13,697 bases of DNA from CAYWLI01 sp964519535 (GTDB taxonomy: Bacteria; Desulfobacterota; B13-G15; RBG-16-54-18). A program made the translations under genes and the position numbers. The notes under the pieces were generated by a model. The model was given only the letters and a program-made list of their open reading frames with translations, was not told the DNA's origin and did not search any database. Location: contig CAZFIR010000060.1 of NCBI GenBank assembly GCA_964519535.1, positions 1-13,697 on the forward strand. Direction: 5' to 3'. Numbering within the stretch: the stretch's first letter is position 1; the number at the start of each line of letters is the position of its first letter. Positions 7,660 to 13,583 of this stretch are shown here, piece after piece.

Positions 7660-7953
7660 ATGTCTTTACGAAAGGGGATCGTTTTAGGGGTTCTCGTAAC
7701 CTTCATGGTCGGTTTTCTGGGCGCGCCCTCTGCGGTATGGGCTGAGGACATGGACGAACCGACGGGGACGGAGATCACCTTTGATCTTATGATTGCCCGT
7801 CCTCTCGGTTTCGTGGGCCTGGCTTTGGGGACGAGCATTTTTGTCGTCACCTTACCCTTTGCCGTCGCGACCGGTAGCGCAAAGAACACTGCTGATAAAC
7901 TGGTGGCTGAGCCGTACAATTTTACCTTAGTTCGGGATTTGGGAGAATACTAG
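7660..7953 (+). CDS. Small secreted or membrane protein of unknown function
   Basis: A 97-residue protein with a strong ribosome-binding site (GAGGAGG, 5 nt before the ATG). Residues 5-28 form a signal peptide with a likely cleavage site after AVWA (25-28), followed by an acidic stretch (EDMDEPTGTE) and one hydrophobic segment (about 46-69, starting ARPLGFVGLALG and including FVVTLPFAV). The tail reads LVAEPYNFTLVRDLG. The layout of RPLG, a glycine-rich hydrophobic span, TLPF and a C-terminal LV-EP-xFT-R-LG pattern resembles a small conserved membrane-protein group I recall from Desulfobacterota-like genomes, but I cannot name a function. It is monocistronic and convergent with the ClC gene. 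The coding case rests on the ribosome-binding site, signal peptide and upstream TTGACA. Confidence 0.75.
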   Translation: MSLRKGIVLGVLVTFMVGFLGAPSAVWAEDMDEPTGTEITFDLMIARPLGFVGLALGTSIFVVTLPFAVATGSAKNTADKLVAEPYNFTLVRDLGEY

Positions 7954-8079
7954 GAAACAGCAATAGCTTCATCATCTCTCTGTGACCATCGACAACCTGG
8001 ATAGCTGGCGAGCGAGGTTTTAGGGGTGTATCAGCATACTCCCAGCCGCACTATATTCAATCCTCTCTGCTACATGGTG

Positions 8080-8107
8080 TTTCTTTCCTGTTAAAACAGG
8101 CAAGAAA
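8080..8107. terminator. Hairpin between convergent genes, possible bidirectional terminator
   Basis: CCTGT and ACAGG pair around a TAAA loop, and the stem extends through TTTCTT/AAGAAA with one mismatch. It lies 126 nt after the small membrane-protein gene and 23 nt after the ClC stop codon on the opposite strand. There is no proper U-tract on either strand, so it may be a transcript-stabilising or weak termination hairpin rather than a canonical terminator. Confidence 0.4.
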
Positions 8108-8129
8108 ATGAAGGGCTGACACAAAGACG

Positions 8130-10205
8130 CTATCTTCCTGGAAAGCGCGACAGATCCTCCGCCAAGCCGAAAACAATGAGGACATCCCCCCTCTTGATTT
8201 GGGTAGCGGGGGTGGGGAGGATATATGATATGCGGTCGTCTCCCTCAGGGCTCAACCGTTTGATGGTCAAGACCGTGGCCCCGTAACGTTCCCGGAGCTT
8301 AAGGTCTGCCAAGCTCTTGCCAAAAAACAGCCGGGGGGCGGAGACCTCCAAGATAAGGACTCCTTCCAACAAGGCCAATCGTTCCACTTCCGTCCGCTGG
8401 TGGAGACGGAACGAGGTGGCCAATCCAGAGGCCATATCCAGCTTGAAGATCTCCCTGTTGTAGGCCTCTATGACATCGCTCTTGCGGACCGTCCCGATCA
8501 ATTGGCCTCTGTCCGCTACAGGGATTTCTTCCAGGGCAAACTTTCCAAAGAGCTGCATAACCATGTCGAGGGTCTCCCCAGGAGGCACGACCGCAACCTT
8601 TCTGTCCATGAGATCGGAGGCGATACACACGTTACAGACAGTCTCATAATCCTTGAGAATGGGGCGCAAAGCCTCCATGGAGATATGTCCTTGGACCCGG
8701 TTGTTCCCCGCAACGACGAAGAGGTGAACGTGGGGGCTTACCATCATGCGGGTGACGAGCTCGGCCAACGGTACCGAGGGAGAGACCAGTTCAATCTCAG
8801 GGTGCATCACCTGGGACACCTTGAGGGATTTGAGCACGTTGAGTTCCTTTCCCGCATGGATGTTTATCCCCCGCCGGATCAGTTTCAGGGTATAAATGGA
8901 CTCCCGCGAGAGCATGGTTGAGATCACCAGGCCTATGGTGCAGGCAAACATCAGGGGGAGGATGATGCGGTAATCGGCGGTCATCTCAAAGATGATGAGC
9001 ATGGCGGTAATAGGGGCGCGGGTGGTCCCGGCGACCACAGCACCCATCCCCACGATGGCGTAGGCACCGGGGAAGGCAGTGATCTGAGGAAAGAGGGTGT
9101 GGGCAAAATGCCCAAAGAGCCCCCCCAGGGCTGCCCCCATAAAGAGGGAAGGGGCGAATATCCCCCCTGACCCCCCGGAACCGATGGTGATGCTGGTGGC
9201 CAGGATCTTTGCCACCAAGAGGGCGATGAGGATGGTCCCCAGCATCTCCCCGCGCAAGACCTGGCTGATCGTGTCATATCCCACACCGAAGATATGGGGG
9301 TACAAGAGCCCGATGCATCCTATCATGGCCCCGCCGACCGCCGCTTTGAGGTAGACGGGTGATTTCCAGCGGTCAAAGAGGTCCTCCATGCCGTAGAGCG
9401 CTCGGATAAAGGCATAGGCTACTACCCCAGCTAAGACGCCGAGGATGAGATAGAGAAACAACTCGCTATAGTGCAAAAGCTCATAAGGGGGGACCCCAAA
9501 GGCCGGAAAGTTGCCCAGATAGTGCCGGGAGAGGGCAGTGGCGATCACCGAGGAGACGACGATGGGTATAAATTGGGAGGCGGCAAACTCGGGGAGGATG
9601 ATCTCCAAGGAGAAGAGGGCGCCAGCCATCGGTGCGTTAAAGGTTGCGGCGATACCTGCCGCGGCACCGCAGGCCACCAAGGTCCGCAAGCGCGCCCCTG
9701 ACAGCTTGACCAACCTGCCGATGACCGAGCCCATGCCGGAACCGATCTGCACGATGGGACCTTCACGGCCTACCGAACCACCAGAACCAATACATATAGC
9801 GGAGGCAATGGCCTTGGCAAAGAATACGCGGGTTCGCATCCGCCCATCCTTTAAGGCCACGGCCTCCATTACCTCGGGAACGCCATGCCCCTTGGCCTCG
9901 GGGGCAAAGAAATGGACGATAATACCTACTATGAGGCCACCTGCTGCGGGAATAAGGATCTTTACCCAGAAGGGTGCCGCCTGGGCCATCGCCAGCAGTC
10001 CCTGTCCCTCCATCCGGGTGAAGCTCCCCCATCCCAATTGAGTAAAGGTGGCAATTAACTTTCGAAACCCGACCGCACCATATCCCCCTATCGCCCCCAC
10101 GATTCCACCCAGCACGATCATAAAAAGATGCTCACGGTGGGTCAAGACAACCGTAACTCGGGTCCACCACTCTCTGATCCTAGGGAATTGGATTCCTTTA
10201 GTCAT
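8130..10205 (-). CDS. ClC-family chloride channel/transporter with CBS pair and TrkA-C domain
   Basis: A 691-residue inner-membrane anion channel or exchanger. The membrane part spans about 28-435, with family motifs GHGVP (106-110), GREGP (146-150, gating Glu148), GIFAP (349-353 region) and the chloride-coordinating Tyr438 in ESIYTL. At the inner proton-glutamate position of E. coli ClC (Glu203), the aligned segment LFSLEIILP puts Ile202 in place of Glu; Glu201 matches E. coli Glu202. Two CBS domains (about 462-520 and 530-585) and a C-terminal TrkA-C/RCK-C-like domain (about 605-690) follow, suggesting gating by a nucleotide or another small ligand. The ATG at 10205 has only a weak purine-rich site upstream. 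It is divergent from the holin-family gene and convergent with the 97-residue gene. Confidence 0.95.
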   Translation of the reverse strand: MTKGIQFPRIREWWTRVTVVLTHREHLFMIVLGGIVGAIGGYGAVGFRKLIATFTQLGWGSFTRMEGQGLLAMAQAAPFWVKILIPAAGGLIVGIIVHFFAPEAKGHGVPEVMEAVALKDGRMRTRVFFAKAIASAICIGSGGSVGREGPIVQIGSGMGSVIGRLVKLSGARLRTLVACGAAAGIAATFNAPMAGALFSLEIILPEFAASQFIPIVVSSVIATALSRHYLGNFPAFGVPPYELLHYSELFLYLILGVLAGVVAYAFIRALYGMEDLFDRWKSPVYLKAAVGGAMIGCIGLLYPHIFGVGYDTISQVLRGEMLGTILIALLVAKILATSITIGSGGSGGIFAPSLFMGAALGGLFGHFAHTLFPQITAFPGAYAIVGMGAVVAGTTRAPITAMLIIFEMTADYRIILPLMFACTIGLVISTMLSRESIYTLKLIRRGINIHAGKELNVLKSLKVSQVMHPEIELVSPSVPLAELVTRMMVSPHVHLFVVAGNNRVQGHISMEALRPILKDYETVCNVCIASDLMDRKVAVVPPGETLDMVMQLFGKFALEEIPVADRGQLIGTVRKSDVIEAYNREIFKLDMASGLATSFRLHQRTEVERLALLEGVLILEVSAPRLFFGKSLADLKLRERYGATVLTIKRLSPEGDDRISYILPTPATQIKRGDVLIVFGLAEDLSRFPGR

Positions 10206-10233
10206 AGATTTTCTCTTTTAAGAATGTATACCT

Positions 10234-10262
10234 TACATAAATGGTGAAGGGGGAAAAGTCAA
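10234..10262 (-). promoter_or_regulatory. Possible promoter of the ClC gene
   Basis: On the minus strand TTGACT (10257-10262) lies 17 nt from TATGTA (10234-10239). The -35 is 5/6 but the -10 matches only its first three bases. Its location about 30 nt before the ClC start codon is right for a short leader. Confidence 0.3.
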
Positions 10263-10370
10263 TATCTATTGTCAGATAAGATCCTCAGATTTCACTAAAG
10301 AGGGGTCCATGGTGCCAACGCATTTGATGAGATTTTTTCACCCCGTGGCAGTGAGAGGGATGACAAAAAT

Positions 10371-10400
10371 CTTGACCTGAGGGGTCAAGTTGCCTACAGT
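10371..10400 (+). promoter_or_regulatory. Promoter overlapped by a perfect inverted repeat
   Basis: TTGACC (10372-10377), 17 nt, then TACAGT (10395-10400) forms a reasonable sigma-70 promoter that would start transcription near 10407 for the holin-family gene. CTTGACC-TGAGG-GGTCAAG (10371-10389) is a perfect 7-bp inverted repeat that contains the -35, the geometry expected of a repressor operator. GATAAGAT (10275-10282) and ATCTTATC (10410-10417) form a second inverted pair flanking the divergent region. Confidence 0.45.
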
Positions 10401-10431
10401 AACACTGACATCTTATCACACGGGAGGGATC

Positions 10432-10773
10432 ATGTATTTCATCATCCGTTTGCTGATCAATGTCGTGGCCATCCTGATCATCGCCTATCTCGTGCCGAGG
10501 GTGATCCAGGTGGATAGCTTGATTGCAGCCCTGGTTGCAGCCTTTCTCTTGGGGGTCGTCAATACGTTTATTCGCCCCCTCGTTGTCTTGTTCACCTTTC
10601 CCATTACCGTCGTGACCTTTGGGCTTTTCCTGTTGGTTATCAATGGGTTGCTGCTTTGGTTGGTGTCGGCTATCGTGAGAGGATTTCAAGTCAACGGTTT
10701 TTTAGGGGCCTTGATCGGCTCGGTCCTAATTAGCATTGTGAGCTGGATATTATCGAGATTTGTGCACTCCTGA
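10432..10773 (+). CDS. YvlD-type small membrane protein (phage_holin_4_2 family)
   Basis: A 113-residue protein with four hydrophobic segments (about 3-22, 29-47, 51-82 split in two, and 91-108). It has the family pattern GVVNTFIRPL (41-50), FPITVVTFGLFLLVIN (56-71), GFQVNGF (84-90) and GSVLISIVSWIL (96-107). The family name refers to resemblance to phage holins, but chromosomal members are common and are mostly linked to envelope stress; no phage genes are nearby. The start at 10432 is chosen because GGGAGG sits just upstream and MYFIIRLL matches the family start; the reading frame extends 14 codons further upstream without support. Single-gene unit, divergent from ClC. Confidence 0.92.
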   Translation: MYFIIRLLINVVAILIIAYLVPRVIQVDSLIAALVAAFLLGVVNTFIRPLVVLFTFPITVVTFGLFLLVINGLLLWLVSAIVRGFQVNGFLGALIGSVLISIVSWILSRFVHS

Positions 10774-10902
10774 GGACCTTGGATGGATTCCTTCCGGTTA
10801 TCTCACCTTTACTACCAATATAGCCGCGTTTAGGGGATTTTTAATCTCTCAGAGGTGATGCTTTCATCGTGAAAATTTTTTGCTAAAAGACGTACCGAGG
10901 CA
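10774..10902. other. Intergenic stretch after the holin-family gene
   Basis: No coding region is seen. GGGATT-TTT-AATCTC (10835-10849 area) can form a short stem with one G-U pair, and GATG-CTTT-CATC (about 10858-10869) is followed by an AT-rich run with six T (about 10875-10881), which could act as a weak terminator for the preceding gene. Neither is strong. Confidence 0.3.
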
Positions 10903-10931
10903 TTGAAACGTCAGCATAAGATTATTATATT
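10903..10931 (+). promoter_or_regulatory. Strong sigma-70-type promoter of the candidate small RNA
   Basis: TTGAAA (10903-10908) and TATATT (10926-10931) are each 5/6 matches to consensus, with the optimal 17-nt spacer. The expected start point is 10937-10939, which coincides with the first paired base of the structured RNA that follows. No start codon or ribosome-binding site follows. Confidence 0.65.
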
Positions 10932-10936
10932 TATCG

Positions 10937-11048
10937 GTGAGGGGAGAATTGAGTTTTAACTCCTCGTTGGTGCCAGCCAGCGTTGCGGTAGCAGGGGTCC
11001 CCCATATTACCCCTCCCCTGCTCCGGGTTTTCCCCTCACTTCTTTTTT
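10937..11048 (+). ncRNA. Candidate small RNA with four-way-junction fold, family not recognised
   Basis: Read by eye, 10937-11039 folds almost completely. P1 is 14 bp closing 10937-10950 with 11026-11039 (nine Watson-Crick pairs, then A-U and G-U pairs). P2 is GAGT/ACTC with a TTTA loop (10951-10962). P3 is CGTTGG/CCAGCG with a TGCCAG loop (10965-10982). P4 is CGG-AGCAGGGG paired with CCCCTGCT-CCG with one bulged T (10986-11025) and a 17-nt loop. P4 and P1 are contiguous on the 3' side. P1 is followed by TTCTTTTTT, a U-tract as in intrinsic termination. The P4 loop and its 3' arm are very C-rich (CCCCC, CCCCTCCCC) and complementary to purine-rich Shine-Dalgarno sequences. I see no SRP RNA apical motif, no tmRNA tag and too short a length for typical 6S RNA. 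No gene follows on this strand for 2.5 kb, so it is not an obvious riboswitch. Confidence 0.55.
11026..11048 (+). terminator. Closing stem plus U-tract, likely intrinsic terminator of the small RNA
   Basis: The 3' arm of P1 (11026-11039, containing TCCCCTCAC) pairs with 10937-10950. Eight of the next nine bases are T (11040-11048). The stem closes a branched structure rather than a short loop, which is less usual for an intrinsic terminator; the P4 hairpin immediately upstream could contribute. Confidence 0.45.
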
Positions 11049-11229
11049 AAAACCCTTGTACGACGCGGGGATAGGGTGTGTATAGTGCCGACATCAGCGG
11101 GTAGTGTATTGCGGCCGCTGAACTGACGGGTGAGAGCGTACCTTCAACGTATCCCGTGTCAAGGGCTGTCCTCCATTACAAGGGGGGTAGGGAGAAGGGG
11201 GGTTTAGATCGTCGATTTCCAAAATCTCT
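11049..11229. other. Intergenic stretch with possible second promoter and hairpins
   Basis: No coding region is seen. TTGTAC (11056-11061) and TATAGT (11081-11086) are separated by 19 nt, a weak plus-strand promoter. Downstream, TCAGCGG (11094-11100) pairs with CCGCTGA (11115-11121), and ACGGG (11126-11130) with CCCGT (11153-11157). On the minus strand TTGACA (11157-11162) lies 16 nt from TACGCT. No T-run terminator is visible on either strand, so a second RNA here is only a possibility. Confidence 0.25.
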
Positions 11230-11754
11230 TTATAGCTCCTCTAAGAGTTTTTCCATTTGGGCCTTCATCTTTTGTACCTGCATATACATTTTTTTGACCG
11301 CGGTGATCTCCCGTGTGGATGTCCTCAGTTTCTTAAGAAGGCTATATATGACCAATATGAAAATCCTATTGCCCGCCTGAGAATACTCACCGATGAATTT
11401 GATTAAATTCCCTCGCTGTATTCTAATGATAAGTGAGCTTCCCGAACTTTTAATGTTTGCGATTCTGAGTTCGGTCAGAAAAAGGGCGGCCTCTCCAAAG
11501 ATCTCTCCTTCTTCAAGATTGTAAATAAAGAAATCGTTTCCTTTTTCTTGTGCAGAGACGGCAACAGACCCTTTAATCAGACAATATAAAAATTGACTCA
11601 CATCACCTTGGGAAATGATTATTTCACCATCCTCGTACTCCATGAGCTCTGATCCATGAAGAAATGCAAAAAATGCCTCCTCTGACATATACCGAAACAG
11701 CACATTCTTTTTGATCATATTTCTGTAATCATGAGGGTCTACCTGGACAGCCAT
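11230..11754 (-). CDS. Single-domain cyclic-nucleotide-binding-fold protein
   Basis: A 174-residue soluble protein. Residues 18-125 match the cyclic-nucleotide-binding domain: LFRYMSEEAFFAFL, EYEDGEIIISQGD (39-51), FLYCLIKGSVAV (55-66), GEIFGEAAL (83-91) and LRIANI (96-101). The phosphate-binding cassette keeps FGE (86-88) and Arg97, so cAMP or cGMP binding is plausible. No DNA-binding helix-turn-helix follows. The C-terminus (about 138-174) is a Lys/Glu/Gln/Met-rich helix likely to form a coiled coil, so it may signal through a partner protein. AAGGAGGG lies about 9 nt before the ATG at 11754. It appears monocistronic, with AT-rich DNA upstream. Confidence 0.9.
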   Translation of the reverse strand: MAVQVDPHDYRNMIKKNVLFRYMSEEAFFAFLHGSELMEYEDGEIIISQGDVSQFLYCLIKGSVAVSAQEKGNDFFIYNLEEGEIFGEAALFLTELRIANIKSSGSSLIIRIQRGNLIKFIGEYSQAGNRIFILVIYSLLKKLRTSTREITAVKKMYMQVQKMKAQMEKLLEEL

Positions 11755-12301
11755 TGCATCATCCCTCCTTCAAGGGTACGGGAAATGGCATTAGGTTTAT
11801 CTTTGATAATAAGCTAACTTCATTAGTGAAGAGCTTCGTAAAAAAAGAGATAGCATAGACAATATTGAATGTCAATGTGTTCATAATTTTTTGTAAAAAG
11901 GTCTTTTGATCGTGATTATGCTTAAAATGTGAAATTAGACGGAATCGACATAGTTTTTCATAGTATCGTCGCCAGACGCGTACCACGAAAATTCAATCAA
12001 CTCCCTCTTCCGCTGGCGGGCCGTAAGGTCCCAGCCCCATCCCCACCCAATGACTGCGGGATCTTCGACGGGGAGACGGTCGGGCCCGCTCTGTCGCACT
12101 GCGACATCTCATCTATAAAATATCCGAATGGGAGGGGGCCGCAAGGAGGCAGGTGAGGGTGGATACAACTTTTCCCCCTCATTTTCATTCTCTCTGCTTT
12201 GGGGAGAGGATATGAAGAAGAAACATAGTGGGGGTTTGGTTTCCAGATATAAGCAATATAACCTGCGAGACGAAGGGCTGATCAATTCTTTACCCTCCGG
12301 T
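11755..12301. other. Gene-free region with an AT-rich half and a GC-rich patch
   Basis: No convincing protein gene is found in 547 nt. The part next to the cNMP-binding gene (to about 11990) is AT-rich and holds its promoter. From about 12000 to 12175 composition switches to GC-rich. Here GCGGGCC (12016-12022) pairs with GGCCCGC (12083-12089), and TGTCGC-ACT-GCGACA (12092-12106) is a perfect 6-bp hairpin. The short open frames lack family likeness and reach into flanking genes. The patch may be a degenerate repeat or an RNA; neither is shown. Confidence 0.4.
11847..11875 (-). promoter_or_regulatory. Candidate promoter of the cNMP-binding protein gene
   Basis: On the minus strand a perfect TTGACA (11870-11875) lies 17 nt from TATCTC (11847-11852), and the -10 is preceded by TGC, an extended -10. 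The resulting leader would be about 85 nt. The -10 hexamer matches only three bases, so the call leans on the -35 and the TG element. Confidence 0.45.
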
Positions 12302-13087
12302 TCACATCTCGAATTCGGCGACCACGATGGTATGATCGGATGGCTTTTCCGCAAGTCTCGGGTTCATGTCTATGGAGCAGTTTACGGATTTATCAGCCAG
12401 GGGAGGGGTGGCGAAGATGTGATCCACCCTCCATCCCAGCCCCCGTTCCACGGCCTTGGGGGCCCGGTAGTCGAAGAAGGTATACTGTCCGGGCTCATCG
12501 GGATGGTGTCTTCTGAACACATCGACCAGACCCCACGATTTGACAGCGGCGAGGCCTTCCCAGACCTCCGGGTTAAAACAGACATGCCCCATAATCCTCT
12601 TTGGGTTGTGCACGTCTATCTCCTCCGGGGCCACATTGAGATCGCCGCACCAGATGAGGGGTTTCCGGGGTGAATAATGTCTGCTGAAGAATTCCTTGAG
12701 GCGTTTGAACCACTGGAGCTTGTATTGAAATCGTGGGCTCTCCCGATCATATCCCTGGGGGACGTAGGTGTTGACGACAGGGATTCCTGCAAAGACCCCG
12801 CTTATCAGCCGATCCCCGTCTGTTGGTCCTTCATCATCGAGGCCGAAGGATACCTCCTCAGGCCTTTCCAGGGATGCTACTGCCACCCCATTGTATTGCT
12901 TCTCCCCCTTGAAGACTACGTGGTACCCCGCGTCTTCAAACTCCTTAGCGGGAAATTTCGCGTCCTTCACCTTGGTCTCCTGCATGCAGAAGATTGCCGG
13001 GCGGTTCCTCTGAAGCCACGGTATGATGATGTGGAGGCGGGAACGTATGGAGTTCACGTTGTAGGTGGCAATCTTAAAGGTCCCCAT
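12302..13087 (-). CDS. xth: Exodeoxyribonuclease III (AP endonuclease, ExoIII family)
   Basis: DNA repair enzyme with 3'-5' exonuclease, 3'-phosphatase and AP-endonuclease activity on double-stranded DNA. The 261-residue length is close to E. coli ExoIII. Catalytic set seen: Asn in ATYNVNSIRSR (7-17), Glu37 in QETKV, Tyr108 in TYVPQG, Asp149 and Asn151 in GDLNVAP, Asp222 in RVDHI, and Asp251-His252 in SDH. The start at 13087 is preferred over the in-frame ATG at 13099, because GGAGG lies 5 nt before 13087 and formed part of the longer reading, while the upstream ATG has no ribosome-binding site. Monocistronic as far as visible, divergent from purF. Confidence 0.95.
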   Translation of the reverse strand: MGTFKIATYNVNSIRSRLHIIIPWLQRNRPAIFCMQETKVKDAKFPAKEFEDAGYHVVFKGEKQYNGVAVASLERPEEVSFGLDDEGPTDGDRLISGVFAGIPVVNTYVPQGYDRESPRFQYKLQWFKRLKEFFSRHYSPRKPLIWCGDLNVAPEEIDVHNPKRIMGHVCFNPEVWEGLAAVKSWGLVDVFRRHHPDEPGQYTFFDYRAPKAVERGLGWRVDHIFATPPLADKSVNCSIDMNPRLAEKPSDHTIVVAEFEM

Positions 13088-13132
13088 CTGCACCTCCATA
13101 GTTTTGGCATCATTTTAACACGATCACCTGGG

Positions 13133-13163
13133 GCTGTCCCTACAAAAAAAGCATATGGACAGC
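13133..13163 (-). other. Hairpin in the xth leader
   Basis: GCTGTCC (13133-13139) and GGACAGC (13157-13163) form a perfect 7-bp stem with a 17-nt loop that contains a T-run when read on the minus strand. It lies about 45 nt upstream of the xth start codon, between it and the TATAAT at 13199. It could affect mRNA stability or be part of a small extragenic repeat. Confidence 0.4.
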
Positions 13164-13198
13164 TGTATAGGGGGCAAGGGAGACAGGATAGTATTAAT

Positions 13199-13309
13199 AT
13201 TATAAACAATTTGTTATCATTTAGAGAAAATTAAGGAAGGTTGTTCTATTTTTGTTTAAAGGGGCGGACAAGGCTTGGAGAACCACAGTGTTTAAAAATT
13301 GTTTATAAT
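13199..13309. promoter_or_regulatory. Exact 13-bp inverted repeat with outward-facing TATAAT boxes
   Basis: AATTGTTTATAAT is present at 13297-13309 on the plus strand and, exactly inverted, at 13199-13211. Each copy ends in a perfect TATAAT that points outward, one toward xth and one toward purF, with 85 nt between the arms. No good TTGACA is found at the expected distance for either. The palindrome-like AACAA-T-TTGTT (about 13205-13215) abuts the left copy. Possible divergent promoter pair or a shared binding site. Confidence 0.35.
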
Positions 13310-13554
13310 CAAGGGTAGAAATCACTCTTTACAACTACTTTGTTTAAAAACCTCAAAATTAATGTAAGGTGCTGATTTTGTTGGTTTTTTGCGGTGCTTA
13401 TGGAATGGGCATCCCCTCATAAATCCTTTAATGTCCATGCCTTAAGGGGCTTTTCCCTTGGGTTTTCCACATCTTTTTAACACATAACGTTGATTTCCAC
13501 CAGTCCGGTGTAATGGGTATGGGATGCTTTTTTCCTTGGTTTTTTTGCATCAAC

Positions 13555-13583
13555 TTGATAAAAGATACCTGGTTGCGTATATA
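13555..13583 (+). promoter_or_regulatory. Possible purF-proximal promoter
   Basis: TTGATA (13555-13560) and TATATA (13578-13583) are separated by 17 nt. The start point would fall near 13589, inside the ribosome-binding site and about 10 nt before the ATG, which makes a functional mRNA leader doubtful. The upstream TATAAT at 13304 is an alternative. Confidence 0.25.

Noticed and set aside
10432..10773. Prophage remnant suggested by the holin family name
   Set aside because: No lysin, portal, capsid or integrase genes are near; the family is a common chromosomal membrane-protein family.
10937..11039. SRP RNA, tmRNA, 6S RNA or a cyclic-di-GMP riboswitch as identity of the structured RNA
   Set aside because: No SRP apical-loop sequence, no tRNA-like ends or tag frame, length too short for 6S, and no GEMM core; a riboswitch would also need a downstream gene on the same strand.
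11759..11986. 75-codon minus-strand open frame just upstream of the cNMP-binding gene
   Set aside because: Its start has no ribosome-binding site, the composition follows AT-rich intergenic DNA, and it overlaps the likely promoter and leader of the next gene.
12128..12673. 181-codon plus-strand open frame, including a Met-Lys-Lys-Lys start at 12211 with a purine-rich site
   Set aside because: Two thirds of it lie antisense to the well-supported xth gene, and the remainder shows no family likeness.
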